A DNA stretch of 64,000 nt from Dyadobacter sp. CY326 (GCF_021390515.1 NZ_JAJUXI010000002.1:1-64000); one strand, 5' to 3'; numbered from the stretch's first letter, positions 9,066 to 18,027 are shown. A program made the numbers and translations. Notes: generated from the sequence alone by a model not told the origin.

Positions 9066-9105
9066 TAAGAAACAATTAATTATTGTGGAGGGTAAGGTAA
9101 TACAT

Positions 9106-9138
9106 AAGAAAGGATGGCAAATGCCATCCTTTCTTTTT
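9106..9138 (+). terminator. Terminator between convergent genes
   Basis: A perfect 14-base stem (AAGAAAGGATGGCA at 9106-9119 and its complement at 9122-9135) with a 2-base loop and T-rich end. It lies between the ferritin-like operon and the convergent hemA gene and could serve both. Confidence 0.88.
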
Positions 9139-9161
9139 GATATCGAATAAATAAAAAATGC

Positions 9162-10424
9162 TTAGTGCTTCTCTGGTTGTTTTTCCAGATTGAAAAGGTC
9201 GTTCAACACGTCGATCAGTGTTTCGGCCTCGCCTCGCTTACACGCTGCTTTGAGTTGCAATACGGGCAGTTTCAATATTTTTTGCATCATGCTGGAAGTG
9301 ATGCGCTCCACTTTTTCCAATTCAGAATCAGACAGGTTTTTGGTAAAACGGGTCAGTTCTTCTTTTCTGATCTGTTCCAATGCGCCTTTCAATTTTTGAA
9401 TGGTTGGCGAAACGATCATTTCCTTTGACCAGTCATTGAATTCCAGAACGGCTTCATCAATGATCTCTCTCACATGCGGCACTGCTTCTAAACGGCGATG
9501 CAATGCTGCGTCTGCCTTAGAACGGATTGAATCGATCGTGTAAAGCATTACGCCTGGAATCTCCTCAACCTCAGCAGAAACGCTGCGGGGAACCGAAAGG
9601 TCAATAAAATATTTGAATGACATGCCGCGCAGGCGAACCATCATTTCTTTTGTAAAGAAAGGCTCGTCGCGGACAATGGAAGAAACAATAATATCAGCCC
9701 GTGAAATCTCGGATTCAATGTCAGAAAAATCAGCAACGCGAAATCCAAGTTCCTCAGCCAGCTTATCCGACTTATCCCTTGAACGGTTAATGATCGTTAC
9801 TTCTGCACCTTGTTTCTGAGCCAAATTACGACAGACATCAGCGCCAATTTCACCCAATCCCACGATTAAAACTTTGGGATTTGGCATCAAACCTTCCAGC
9901 AATTCGACGGCCGCATATGAAATAGAAGCCGCGCCATCCCGGAAGAAAGTCTCTTGCGCTACACGCTTATTGGCGAAGAATATGGTGTGTAAAAGTCTGT
10001 GTAAGAAAGGCCCGGCCATGTTAAGATCAGCCGACCATTGATATGCATGCTTAATCTGATTAGGAATCTGCATGTCGCCTACAACCTGCGATTGCAAGCC
10101 TGTGGCAACTTGAAACAAATGCTGAACTGCACCATCACCATCAGCAAAACGCTCAAAATATCCTTTAAACGACTCAATATCAGAGACGCCTTTTTGAATT
10201 AAAAGAATTTTTATGATCTCCTCATTAAAGTCAGAGGCCGACGAATAATATATTTCTGTGCGGTTGCAAGTGGAGACAGCAAGGATATCAGACACATCGA
10301 AAAAATCCTTGAGGCGCAGCATAATGCTCTTTGCCTCCGCCTCATTCAATGCAAGCTGTTCTCTGATGGCCAGAGGAGCATTCCGATGTGATAAACTTAT
10401 TGATTTGAACTGATTGTACATCAC
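9162..10424 (-). CDS. hemA: Glutamyl-tRNA reductase
   Basis: A 420-residue enzyme that reduces glutamyl-tRNA(Glu) to glutamate-1-semialdehyde with NADPH, the first committed step of C5-pathway tetrapyrrole synthesis. The N-terminal catalytic domain has the nucleophile Cys53 in AVSTCNRTEIYY. The NADPH-binding domain has VLIVGLGEIGADVCRNLA, and a C-terminal dimerisation helix follows. Length fits the family. Two adjacent ATG codons give the start. A minus-strand -7 box TACTTTTG sits about 20 bases upstream. It stands alone here, without other hem genes. Confidence 0.96.
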   Translation of the reverse strand: MMYNQFKSISLSHRNAPLAIREQLALNEAEAKSIMLRLKDFFDVSDILAVSTCNRTEIYYSSASDFNEEIIKILLIQKGVSDIESFKGYFERFADGDGAVQHLFQVATGLQSQVVGDMQIPNQIKHAYQWSADLNMAGPFLHRLLHTIFFANKRVAQETFFRDGAASISYAAVELLEGLMPNPKVLIVGLGEIGADVCRNLAQKQGAEVTIINRSRDKSDKLAEELGFRVADFSDIESEISRADIIVSSIVRDEPFFTKEMMVRLRGMSFKYFIDLSVPRSVSAEVEEIPGVMLYTIDSIRSKADAALHRRLEAVPHVREIIDEAVLEFNDWSKEMIVSPTIQKLKGALEQIRKEELTRFTKNLSDSELEKVERITSSMMQKILKLPVLQLKAACKRGEAETLIDVLNDLFNLEKQPEKH

Positions 10425-10442
10425 TGGTTCTTATTCTACAGA

Positions 10443-10450
10443 CAAAAGTA
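10443..10450 (-). promoter_or_regulatory. -7 box TACTTTTG for hemA
   Basis: Read on the minus strand this is an exact TAnnTTTG match, 18 bases before the hemA start at 10424. The -33 TTG is not evident. Confidence 0.45.
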
Positions 10451-10627
10451 CGGCACAAAATTTACATTAAGAACGTGTACAAAGCGGCAGCAGTTTATTT
10501 AGAAATCGTATAAATAGCAATCTGTCAACGGAGACAATAAACCCACTTAAAACCCACTAAGCCCAAATATTTTACGTTATTTACAGCATACAACATTAAC
10601 GCCGGGAAATGCGTGCCCGACCATTGA

Positions 10628-11905
10628 ATGATTAGCGAAACTCCAAAGCAAAAGCCCCGATTTCGGCTGCATCCGGTTGCCATCCTGAATAGCCAGCGTC
10701 TGCGCCGGTCTCTGATGGACACATATGATCAGAAAAGCTTCTATAAATACATTATCGGCATCATTCTGTTGATGCTCAGCATCGGCTCGCTGTTTTATAC
10801 GGATAAGTTGGTGGAAGAGCTGGAACAGCGCGAGGAACGCGAAGTGCAGCTTTATGCCGAAGGAATGCGCTATGTTTTTAACAGCCCGTTTGATGAGAAT
10901 TTCAATGTTGTTTTCCAGGTGATTCAGGATGCGGTGAATTTTTACCAGATCCCGGTTATTTATGTAAACGAAAATAACATTCCCAATCCCAACAAGAACA
11001 TTGAATTCCCAAGTAAAGCTGGTCCTGCCGAGCGCGAACGCATTATTCAGGAAAAGCTTGCGGATATGAAACTCGAACATCCGCCGATTTCGGTTGATCT
11101 GGGTCGCGGGAGATTAGGTTATATTTATTACAGCAACTCGTTTTTGCTCACCCAGTTGCGTTACTATCCGTTCCTGCAACTTTCGGTGATGCTGTTGATT
11201 GGCTATCTCGCTTATCTCGCATTCAGCTCGGCGCGTAAAGCCGAACAAAACCGCGTTTGGGTGGGTTTGGCGAAGGAAACTGCGCATCAGCTGGGAACGC
11301 CGCTTTCGTCATTAATGGCTTGGGTGGAATATTTCAGGAGTGACCCGACCATTGACCCTTCCATAGCAGAGGAAATTGAAAAAGACGTGATCCGATTGGA
11401 AATGATCACCACGCGTTTTTCCAACATTGGCTCTGTGCCGACATTGAAGGATGAGCCCGTAACTGAAATTGTGACCAATTTTATCAGTTATCTCGAAAAG
11501 CGGGTTTCTTCAAAAGTGAAATTCTCTGTTTTTAACGAGCTTGCCAATGAGCAGACCGCGCTGATTAACAAAAATCTTTTTGAATGGGTGATTGAAAACG
11601 TGTGTAAAAATGCCGTTGACGCTATGGGCGGAATTGGCGAAATCAATGTAACGCTTCAAGCGCCGCCCAATACAAAGGAAATCTGGATCGACATTGCGGA
11701 CACCGGAAAAGGCATGAGTAAGGCCAATATGAACAAAATTTTCAATCCGGGATTCAGCACGAAGAAACGTGGCTGGGGATTGGGACTCACTTTGGCCAAA
11801 AGAATTATTGAAAATTACCACTCCGGAAAACTCTTTGTCAAAAGCTCCGAAATTGGCAAAGGAACGACATTCAGGATTTCCCTGAATGCCAACATTATCG
11901 AGTAA
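10628..11905 (+). CDS. Membrane sensor histidine kinase
   Basis: A 425-residue orthodox sensor kinase. Two transmembrane helices (about residues 37-57 and 180-200) flank a periplasmic domain of about 120 residues with no recognised family. The phosphoacceptor helix is AKETAHQLGTPLSSL (His220), followed by a HATPase_c domain with N box (ENVCKNAVDA), DTGKGM and GWGLGLTLAKRI. A later ATG at 10715 (MDTYDQKSFYKY) would place about eight residues before the first helix, as in many related kinases, and may be the true start. No cognate response regulator is adjacent; the signal is unknown. Confidence 0.88.
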   Translation: MISETPKQKPRFRLHPVAILNSQRLRRSLMDTYDQKSFYKYIIGIILLMLSIGSLFYTDKLVEELEQREEREVQLYAEGMRYVFNSPFDENFNVVFQVIQDAVNFYQIPVIYVNENNIPNPNKNIEFPSKAGPAERERIIQEKLADMKLEHPPISVDLGRGRLGYIYYSNSFLLTQLRYYPFLQLSVMLLIGYLAYLAFSSARKAEQNRVWVGLAKETAHQLGTPLSSLMAWVEYFRSDPTIDPSIAEEIEKDVIRLEMITTRFSNIGSVPTLKDEPVTEIVTNFISYLEKRVSSKVKFSVFNELANEQTALINKNLFEWVIENVCKNAVDAMGGIGEINVTLQAPPNTKEIWIDIADTGKGMSKANMNKIFNPGFSTKKRGWGLGLTLAKRIIENYHSGKLFVKSSEIGKGTTFRISLNANIIE

Positions 11906-11920
11906 AGAGTAGGTTAATGC

Positions 11921-12445
11921 TTATTCGTATCCCGGAACGGTGATCACGTCCGTCTCCACTTGGTTGCTGTAATGCAACGCGCGATCCCGAATTCTGACTT
12001 TGTATTTTTGTTGCAGATCAACCATGCTTCTCGCATAAGGCCTTCTGACATTCAGATCAAGCTTTCCATTGATCGGACCGCTTTTACCATCCGGCTTCAA
12101 AACGGGCATCCATTTCACTGAATCACCTTGAAGAATTCGCTCGTCCCAGGAGCCATCGGACTTTTGCGTCATGGTAACAAGCTCGTAATTGCCGGTTCCG
12201 CCATACTGCGCTTTAAAATCATCATCCGACCGTTCTGCCGCCGTCGCACCCAAATCACCTTCTTTGTCTTCGAAAGTTACTGTGATCGTCACGAGCTCCA
12301 CCAACTTATTGCCCGCTGCGTCTTTCTCTGTTGACTGATCGATTGCGGCATATTCAATCCTCGGCACCGAATCAAATTCCGGTGTAGGATAGCAGCCAGC
12401 GAGCGTGACCAATGAAGCGATTACTAATTTTGGAGCAGTCGTCAT
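11921..12445 (-). CDS. Predicted lipoprotein, paralogue of upstream gene
   Basis: A 174-residue protein with a lipoprotein signal ending LVTLAGC (Cys18). The mature part contains FEDKEGDLGATAAERSD, a WMPVLKPDGKSGPINGKLDLN segment and a C-terminal KVRIRDRALHYSNQVETD motif. All three are shared with the gene 31 bases upstream, so the pair is a tandem duplication. I do not recognise a characterised family. The acidic DxEGD-like loop might bind a divalent cation; that is inference. It probably sits in the outer membrane, facing the periplasm or the surface. Confidence 0.75.
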   Translation of the reverse strand: MTTAPKLVIASLVTLAGCYPTPEFDSVPRIEYAAIDQSTEKDAAGNKLVELVTITVTFEDKEGDLGATAAERSDDDFKAQYGGTGNYELVTMTQKSDGSWDERILQGDSVKWMPVLKPDGKSGPINGKLDLNVRRPYARSMVDLQQKYKVRIRDRALHYSNQVETDVITVPGYE

Positions 12446-12476
12446 GAGCAGTCAATTGGAATGACAAAATGATATG

Positions 12477-13004
12477 TTAACGATAACCCGGAACTTGAAT
12501 GCTGTCCGTTTCGATTTGATCGCTGATGTGCAATGCGCGGTCGCGAATGCGAACTTTGAACTTGACAAACACCGGAACTGTGCTGTTGCCATACAGGAAG
12601 CTCGTGTTAAGATCCAGCTTGCCTTTGATCGGGCCCGGCTTGCCATCGGGTTTCAAAATCGGCATCCATTTGTATTGATCCTCAGCAAGAATTGACTCCG
12701 TCCACTTTCCGTTGGCGCCCAATCGGGCAGTAATGAGCTCGTAATTTCCCCAGTTTCCGTAAGGCCTTAAGAATGTAGAATCCGAACGTTCCACATCAGT
12801 TGCGCCTAGGTCACCATCACCATCTTCAAAATCAATGGTAATGATCACATTTTCACGAATGGGCTTTTGAGTAGAATCGTTTGTTTCGGTTTGCTGGTCT
12901 ATTCCGTTGTAATATATCTTTGGCGTATCACTAAAGTCCGGGATATCGACGCAGCCAACTGTGCCAAGCGCCAAAAGAATGAATAGGGAAACTTTCAATT
13001 GCAT
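12477..13004 (-). CDS. Predicted lipoprotein, first of tandem pair
   Basis: A 175-residue protein. The ATG at 13004 is chosen because it starts directly with a lipoprotein signal, MQLKVSLFILLALGTVGC (Cys18); longer forms run into the divergent gene. It shares with its neighbour the block FEDGDGDLGATDVERSD, the WMPILKPDGKPGPIKGKLDLN segment and KVRIRDRALHISDQIETD. The acidic GDGDLG loop is stronger here. The function is unknown. The short divergent gap (40 bases) to the LuxE-like gene suggests shared promoter DNA. Confidence 0.78.
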   Translation of the reverse strand: MQLKVSLFILLALGTVGCVDIPDFSDTPKIYYNGIDQQTETNDSTQKPIRENVIITIDFEDGDGDLGATDVERSDSTFLRPYGNWGNYELITARLGANGKWTESILAEDQYKWMPILKPDGKPGPIKGKLDLNTSFLYGNSTVPVFVKFKVRIRDRALHISDQIETDSIQVPGYR

Positions 13005-13006
13005 AT

Positions 13007-13014
13007 TAACTTTG
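13007..13014 (+). promoter_or_regulatory. -7 box TAACTTTG for LuxE-like gene
   Basis: An exact TAnnTTTG match 30 bases before the proposed TTG start at 13044 and directly beside the start codon of the divergent lipoprotein gene. It argues against the longer TTG start at 12999. The -33 element is unclear. Confidence 0.5.
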
Positions 13015-13043
13015 TCTTTTATATTTCTACGAAAGTAACAGTA

Positions 13044-14099
13044 TTGGAACTTCAAAACAACAAATCTGAAACCGAAATCAGGCTCGCGCTCCGCAGGGAA
13101 ATCCTGCAATTGCAGCCTGCTGATTTTGAGCGCTTAGCACTGAAAATATTTCGTTTTCAAGCTGCTTATAATCCGGTCTACAAGCGATATATCAGCCATT
13201 TGAACATCAATTCGGAACAAGTTTCCACATTGGTTGAGATTCCGTTTCTGCCTGTTCAGTTTTTTAAGAATCATATCATTCAAACCGGCGAGCTGCCTGC
13301 GGCTGCTGCAATTTTTCAAAGCAGCGGAACAACGGGGCAACAAACCAGCCGCCATCATCTCTTCGATCCCGAACTTTACAAGACGGTTTCAGCACGTATT
13401 TTTAAGCAAAATTTTGGCGATCTCACTCAGTTCCATATCCTTGCCCTGCTGCCTTCTTACCTTGAACGAAACAACGCTTCACTGGTGTATATGATGCAAC
13501 ATTTTATTGATGAAAGTAGGTCCGAATATTCGGGTTTTTATCTCAATAATGCTGATGAAATGCTCGAAAGACTGGCATTTCTGGCTGCGAATCCGGATGG
13601 AAAGCATGTGCTTTTACTGGGCGTAACCTTTGCCTTGCTCGACCTAGCTGAAAGCGACCGCGACTTATCTGTTTTGGGCAAAATAGCAAACCTCAAAGTG
13701 ATGGACACAGGCGGCATGAAAGGCAGGCGGCAAGAGCTGCTTCGGGAAGAAGTCCACGACATTTTGACCAGCAATCTTTTTGTCGATAAAATACATTCCG
13801 AATATGGCATGACCGAAATGCTTTCACAAGGTTATGCCCACGGGTTCGGGCTTTTTGTTCCGGGCAACACAATGCGGATTTTACTGCGCGACATTAATGA
13901 TCCGTTTGCAAAATTTGACCACAATATCAGCAGTTCCAAAACCGGCGGCATCAATGTCATCGACCTCGCCAATCTCGACAGCTGCTCTTTCATTGAAACG
14001 CAGGACCTGGGCCGGTTTGGCGAAAATGAGGGTTCGTTTTACGTAATGGGGCGCTTTGATAATTCAGACATTCGCGGTTGCAATTTAATGGTAATATAA
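13044..14099 (+). CDS. LuxE-like acyl-protein synthetase/acyltransferase
   Basis: A 351-residue protein resembling the LuxE/acyl-protein synthetase family of the adenylate-forming superfamily, which activates a carboxylic acid with ATP. Visible marks are the phosphate-binding loop SSGTTGQ, the MDTGGMKGRR segment and SEYGMTEMLSQGY, equivalent to the YGxTE motif of acyl-adenylating enzymes. The start is taken as TTG 13044 (MELQNNKSE), because a -7 box lies between this and the upstream TTG at 12999. No luxC or luxD partner is nearby, so the role is not bioluminescence; the substrate is unknown. Confidence 0.8.
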   Translation: MELQNNKSETEIRLALRREILQLQPADFERLALKIFRFQAAYNPVYKRYISHLNINSEQVSTLVEIPFLPVQFFKNHIIQTGELPAAAAIFQSSGTTGQQTSRHHLFDPELYKTVSARIFKQNFGDLTQFHILALLPSYLERNNASLVYMMQHFIDESRSEYSGFYLNNADEMLERLAFLAANPDGKHVLLLGVTFALLDLAESDRDLSVLGKIANLKVMDTGGMKGRRQELLREEVHDILTSNLFVDKIHSEYGMTEMLSQGYAHGFGLFVPGNTMRILLRDINDPFAKFDHNISSSKTGGINVIDLANLDSCSFIETQDLGRFGENEGSFYVMGRFDNSDIRGCNLMVI

Positions 14100-14210
14100 A
14101 CCGTTTTTAACTTCGGCGTCGATGTTCGAGGCAAGTTCAGCCACGCGCATTAATGCTTTTTTAATTATTTGCATTTCGTTGAAAGTGAGCTCTGTAAGCT
14201 GGATTAGCAT
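14085..14210 (-). CDS. Possible 41-residue small protein
   Basis: A short ATG-initiated frame of 41 codons plus TAA lies on the minus strand in the gap after the LuxE-like gene and overlaps its last 15 bases. The product starts MLIQLTELTFNEMQ, contains KKALMRVAELASNIDAEV and ends GLYYH. Its composition looks like an amphipathic helical protein rather than random translation. No exact promoter box or ribosome site is visible. It could be a real small gene or chance; only conservation would decide. Confidence 0.35.
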   Translation of the reverse strand: MLIQLTELTFNEMQIIKKALMRVAELASNIDAEVKNGLYYH

Positions 14211-14338
14211 TATATAGAATTATTCTAACAATCCGTAAACAGAGATTATTTCCTAAATTAGCGGACATTTGGAAATTGCATTTATCAAATGTATTATTAC
14301 ATTATTGCATTGTTAACCTATCATATAAAGTATATCAA

Positions 14339-14938
14339 ATGAAAAGACGTGATGCCCTAGGTCGTGTGGCACTGTTAATGGGTGGTGCGCTTTCGGCTCC
14401 CACCATGCTGGCTTTTCTGGAAGGCTGCAAAAAAGCAACCGACACCGCAACCGGAATGACCTTTCCGTTCCCTGCGGACAGACAAGCGCTGGTTTCGGAG
14501 GTTGCTGAACTCATTATCCCCAAAACGGACACGCCGGGAGCGAAGGATGCGAAGGTGGGTGAGTTTATCGAAAAAATGCTGAAAGACTGCTACACAGCAG
14601 CCGATCAGGAAAGCTTCAATAAGGGATTAGAAGAACTGGAGAAAAAGGATTTCCTAAAAGCAACGCCTCAAGAACAAACGGCGATTCTTACTGAAATGGA
14701 AAAAGCTTCGAAAACAGAAATAGCCAACGCCGACAAGGAGAAGAAGAAATACACAGAGGCTGGGAAAGAATATACAGATGCAAGCACTCCTTTCTTCCGT
14801 TTGCTGAAAGAATTGACGCTTCTGGGTTATTTCACATCAGAACAGGGCGCAACGCAAGCATTGGATTACGTGGCAGTGCCCGGGCGATATGACGGCTGCA
14901 TTGACCTGAAACCGGGACAAAAAGCATACGCACTGTAA
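14339..14938 (+). CDS. Gluconate 2-dehydrogenase subunit 3 family protein
   Basis: A 199-residue Tat-exported small subunit. The ATG at 14339 begins the twin-arginine signal directly (MKRRDALGRVALLMGG), followed by a hydrophobic stretch and LEGC, a possible lipidation Cys. The rest fits the subunit 3 family: helical, AVAELIIPKTDTPGAKDAKV-like segment near residues 55-75, and PGRYDGCIDLKPGQKAYAL at the end. These subunits accompany membrane-bound GMC dehydrogenases and carry them through the Tat system. The GMC gene starts about 70 bases downstream. No cytochrome c subunit is adjacent. Confidence 0.87.
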   Translation: MKRRDALGRVALLMGGALSAPTMLAFLEGCKKATDTATGMTFPFPADRQALVSEVAELIIPKTDTPGAKDAKVGEFIEKMLKDCYTAADQESFNKGLEELEKKDFLKATPQEQTAILTEMEKASKTEIANADKEKKKYTEAGKEYTDASTPFFRLLKELTLLGYFTSEQGATQALDYVAVPGRYDGCIDLKPGQKAYAL

Positions 14939-15007
14939 GCCAGTTGCATTGAGATTCCTTTCAAAAGGCTGTGATGGCCAAGTCTTAAAAATCGAAAAAC
15001 ATTCATC

Positions 15008-16726
15008 ATGAATTTAAACATAAAAGCAGCGAAACAAACCACATATGACGCAATCGTGGTTGGTTCGGGCATCAGCGGTGGCTGGGCAGCCAAAGAGTTG
15101 ACGGAAAAAGGATTGAAAGTCGTCATGCTCGAAAGAGGGCGTGACATCAAGCACATTACTGATTATAAAACGGCAACGCTTGCTCCGTGGGAATTTGAAC
15201 ACAGAGGCAGGGTTACCACAATTGCTAAGGAACAATATTGGGCAGGAATGCGCACGGGTTACACGGCAAACGAAGAATGGGCTTATCTGTTCGAAAACGA
15301 CAAAGAAAATCAATACGAGGAAACCAGAAAGTTTGACTGGATTCGCGCATATCACGTAGGAGGTCGCTCATTGTTGTGGGGCCGCCAGAGTTATCGCTTA
15401 AACCCCGCCGATTTTGAAGCAAATGCAAAAGATGGAATCGCTGTCGACTGGCCTATCCGCTATGCCGACATTGCTCCTTGGTATGATTACGTTGAAAAGT
15501 TTGCAGGCATCAGCGGCGCAAAGGATGGTCTGGATGTTTTGCCAGACGGAAATTACCTGCCTCCAATGCAGATGAACTGTGTAGAAAAACATGTAAAAGG
15601 CGAAGTTGAGAAGAAATTTGCTGGTCGTCACATCATTATGGGACGCGCTGCACACCTTACCCAGCCACAGGCGTTGCACACCGAGCTTGGACGTGCAGCT
15701 TGTCAGTTCCGTAACATGTGTATGCGCGGCTGCCCATACGGCGCTTATTTCAGCACGCAATCCGCAACGCTTCCGGCTGCACAAAAAACGGGCAACCTCA
15801 CGCTCGTTCCCGATTCGATTGTTTCGGAAGTTATTTACGACGACAAATTAGGCAAGGTGACTGGCGTGCGGGTGATCAATCAAAACACGCTTGAAACGAA
15901 AGAATACTATGCAAAAGTCATTTTCATGAATGCTTCGGCTATCGCATCCGCGTCAATTTTAATGAATTCGAAATCAAAACGTTTCCCGAATGGGCTAGGC
16001 AATGACAGCGACCAGCTTGGCCGTAACATCATGGACCACCATTTGGCTGTTGGTGCAAGAGCTGATGTGGAAGGTTTTGAGGATAAATATTATTTCGGAA
16101 GACGCGCAAACGGGATTTACATTCCGCGTTACCGCAACTGGGGAGACGACAAACGCGATTACATCCGCGGATTTGGTTACCAGGGAGGCGCAAGCCGTGA
16201 AAGCTGGGGACGTGGCGTCGGCACCGAAGGTTTTGGGGCTGATTTCAAAAAATCGCTCACTGAGCCAGGCGCTTGGAACATGAACATTCAAGGCTTTGGT
16301 GAAATGATCGCTGACGAGAAGAACAGGTTCACATTGCACCCAACAAAAAAAGACAAATGGGGACTTCCAATCGTCGTTTTTGATGCAGCTTACGGCGAAA
16401 ACGAGAAAAAAATGCGTGTTGATATGATGAACGATGCGGCGGAAATGCTGGAAGCGGCAGGCCTGAAAAACGTTGTTCCTTACATTGACGACTCAAAACA
16501 CCCAGGCATAGGCATTCACGAAATGGGAACTGCCAGGATGGGGAATGATCCTAAAACATCTGTTTTGAACAAAAATAACCAGGTTTGGGGCGCTGAAAAT
16601 GTGTATGTTACAGATGGCGCATTCATGACCTCTGCGTCTTGCGTGAACCCGTCGCTGACTTATATGGCGATGACAGCACGCGCTGCCGACCATGCAGTAA
16701 AAGAGCTGAAAAAGATGAATGTGTAG
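15008..16726 (+). CDS. GMC-family FAD oxidoreductase
   Basis: A 572-residue flavoprotein oxidising sugar or alcohol substrates, the catalytic partner of the subunit 3 protein upstream. The N-terminus has the FAD dinucleotide-binding motif VVGSGISGGWAAKEL. The middle has the Cys-rich segment CQFRNMCMRGCPYGA seen in gluconate-dehydrogenase-type GMC proteins. The C-terminus has HEMGTARMG and VTDGAFMTSASCVNPSLT, the conserved catalytic and FAD-contact region. No signal peptide is present, consistent with co-export through the Tat signal of its partner. The substrate is not predictable. A terminator follows. Confidence 0.92.
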   Translation: MNLNIKAAKQTTYDAIVVGSGISGGWAAKELTEKGLKVVMLERGRDIKHITDYKTATLAPWEFEHRGRVTTIAKEQYWAGMRTGYTANEEWAYLFENDKENQYEETRKFDWIRAYHVGGRSLLWGRQSYRLNPADFEANAKDGIAVDWPIRYADIAPWYDYVEKFAGISGAKDGLDVLPDGNYLPPMQMNCVEKHVKGEVEKKFAGRHIIMGRAAHLTQPQALHTELGRAACQFRNMCMRGCPYGAYFSTQSATLPAAQKTGNLTLVPDSIVSEVIYDDKLGKVTGVRVINQNTLETKEYYAKVIFMNASAIASASILMNSKSKRFPNGLGNDSDQLGRNIMDHHLAVGARADVEGFEDKYYFGRRANGIYIPRYRNWGDDKRDYIRGFGYQGGASRESWGRGVGTEGFGADFKKSLTEPGAWNMNIQGFGEMIADEKNRFTLHPTKKDKWGLPIVVFDAAYGENEKKMRVDMMNDAAEMLEAAGLKNVVPYIDDSKHPGIGIHEMGTARMGNDPKTSVLNKNNQVWGAENVYVTDGAFMTSASCVNPSLTYMAMTARAADHAVKELKKMNV

Positions 16727-16763
16727 TTAGCATTCTGAGCGTTTCAAACAAAGTTTTATTTCA

Positions 16764-16800
16764 AAAAAGCCTCGCTGGGTAAATCCGGCGGGGCTTTTTC
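16764..16800 (+). terminator. Rho-independent terminator after GMC operon
   Basis: Arms AAAAAGCCTCGCTG (16764-16777) and CGGCGGGGCTTTTT (16786-16799), pairing throughout with two G-U pairs and an 8-base loop, ending in T. It lies about 37 bases after the GMC stop. Confidence 0.85.
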
Positions 16801-16828
16801 TTTATCCCTTGACTAAACCCATTACATT

Positions 16829-18016
16829 TTGAAAGACCATATACTGCAACCACAGCGCGTTTCGTCCATTGACGCCTATCGGGGATTTGTGATGTTTCTG
16901 ATGATGGCCGAAGTGCTCAGGCTAAGCAAAGTTGCCGAATCGTTTCCTAATAGCGCGGTTTGGGCATTTTTGGATTTCCATCAAAGTCATGTTCCATGGG
17001 TTGGCTGCTCGCTGCACGATATGATCCAGCCGTCATTCTCGTTCCTTGTCGGCGTTGCCCTTCCCTACTCCATTGCAAGCCGCGCGAGCAAGCAGCAAAA
17101 CACGACAATTATGTGGCTGCACACCATCCGGCGGTCGCTTACGCTCATTCTTCTTGGGATTTTTCTGCGGTCAATGCATAGCGAACAAACCAATTTTACA
17201 TTTGAAGACACATTAACACAAATCGGGCTGGGTTATCCGATCCTGTTTGCGCTTGGCTTTACACAAGAAAAAATTCAATGGAGCGCTTTGGGAATTATCC
17301 TGGTTGCTTATTGGCTTGCATTCGCATTTTATCCGCTCCCCGGCCCATATTTCGACTGGTCTGAAACGGGCAGCACTGCGGATTGGGAATATAATTTAAA
17401 AGGATTTGCGGCCCATTGGAATAAAAACACAAATGTCGCGTGGGCATTTGACCGCTGGTTTTTGAACCTTTTTCCACGCGCTGAGACATTCCATTTCAAC
17501 GGCGGCGGATACAGCACTCTGAGCTTCATTCCAACATTGGGAACCATGATTTTGGGCTTGGTTACAGGCAAATGGCTTAAAAACGCGCCATCGGGCAATT
17601 GGTTTTTGAAACGAATGGCCATCACCGCAGCAATCCTGTTTGCGCTTGCGCTCGTTCTGAATTTTACAGGACTCAACCCGATTGTAAAAAGGATCTGGAC
17701 GCCATCCTGGACGCTTTTCAGCGGTGGCTGGTGTTTCGTTTTGCTAGCAAGCTTTTATTTCATTGCTGACGTTCGACAACACAAGCATTTGTTTTTTCCG
17801 CTCATTGTAATCGGCACAAACTCAATTGTCGCTTACGTGATGGCTGAAACGATCGTAGGCTTTATCGACAGCTCATTCCGCATCAATGTCAGTCAGAGTT
17901 ATGACTTGATTTTTGGACCAAATTATCAGCCGCTCGTCCGTGGTGCGGTGATTTTGCTTGTTGAATGGGCCATACTTTATTGGCTTTACATAAGAAAGAT
18001 ATTTATCCGGATTTAA
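16829..18016 (+). CDS. DUF5009-type membrane acyltransferase-like protein
   Basis: A 395-residue inner-membrane protein with about ten transmembrane helices. It resembles the DUF5009/heparan-alpha-glucosaminide N-acetyltransferase-like family: an N-terminal RVSSIDAYRGFVMFLMM motif matches the conserved S-[IL]-D-x-x-RG signature. These proteins are thought to transfer acyl groups to sugars across the membrane. TTG at 16829 is the start because the conserved DAYRG motif would be lost with any later start. It follows a terminator, so it has its own promoter; no clear box was found. Confidence 0.8.
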   Translation: MKDHILQPQRVSSIDAYRGFVMFLMMAEVLRLSKVAESFPNSAVWAFLDFHQSHVPWVGCSLHDMIQPSFSFLVGVALPYSIASRASKQQNTTIMWLHTIRRSLTLILLGIFLRSMHSEQTNFTFEDTLTQIGLGYPILFALGFTQEKIQWSALGIILVAYWLAFAFYPLPGPYFDWSETGSTADWEYNLKGFAAHWNKNTNVAWAFDRWFLNLFPRAETFHFNGGGYSTLSFIPTLGTMILGLVTGKWLKNAPSGNWFLKRMAITAAILFALALVLNFTGLNPIVKRIWTPSWTLFSGGWCFVLLASFYFIADVRQHKHLFFPLIVIGTNSIVAYVMAETIVGFIDSSFRINVSQSYDLIFGPNYQPLVRGAVILLVEWAILYWLYIRKIFIRI

Positions 18017-18027
18017 AATTCGCAGCC

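Noticed and set aside
10525-11080. Two minus-strand frames opposite the sensor kinase start
   Set aside because: They are antisense shadows of the kinase coding region, with no domain features.
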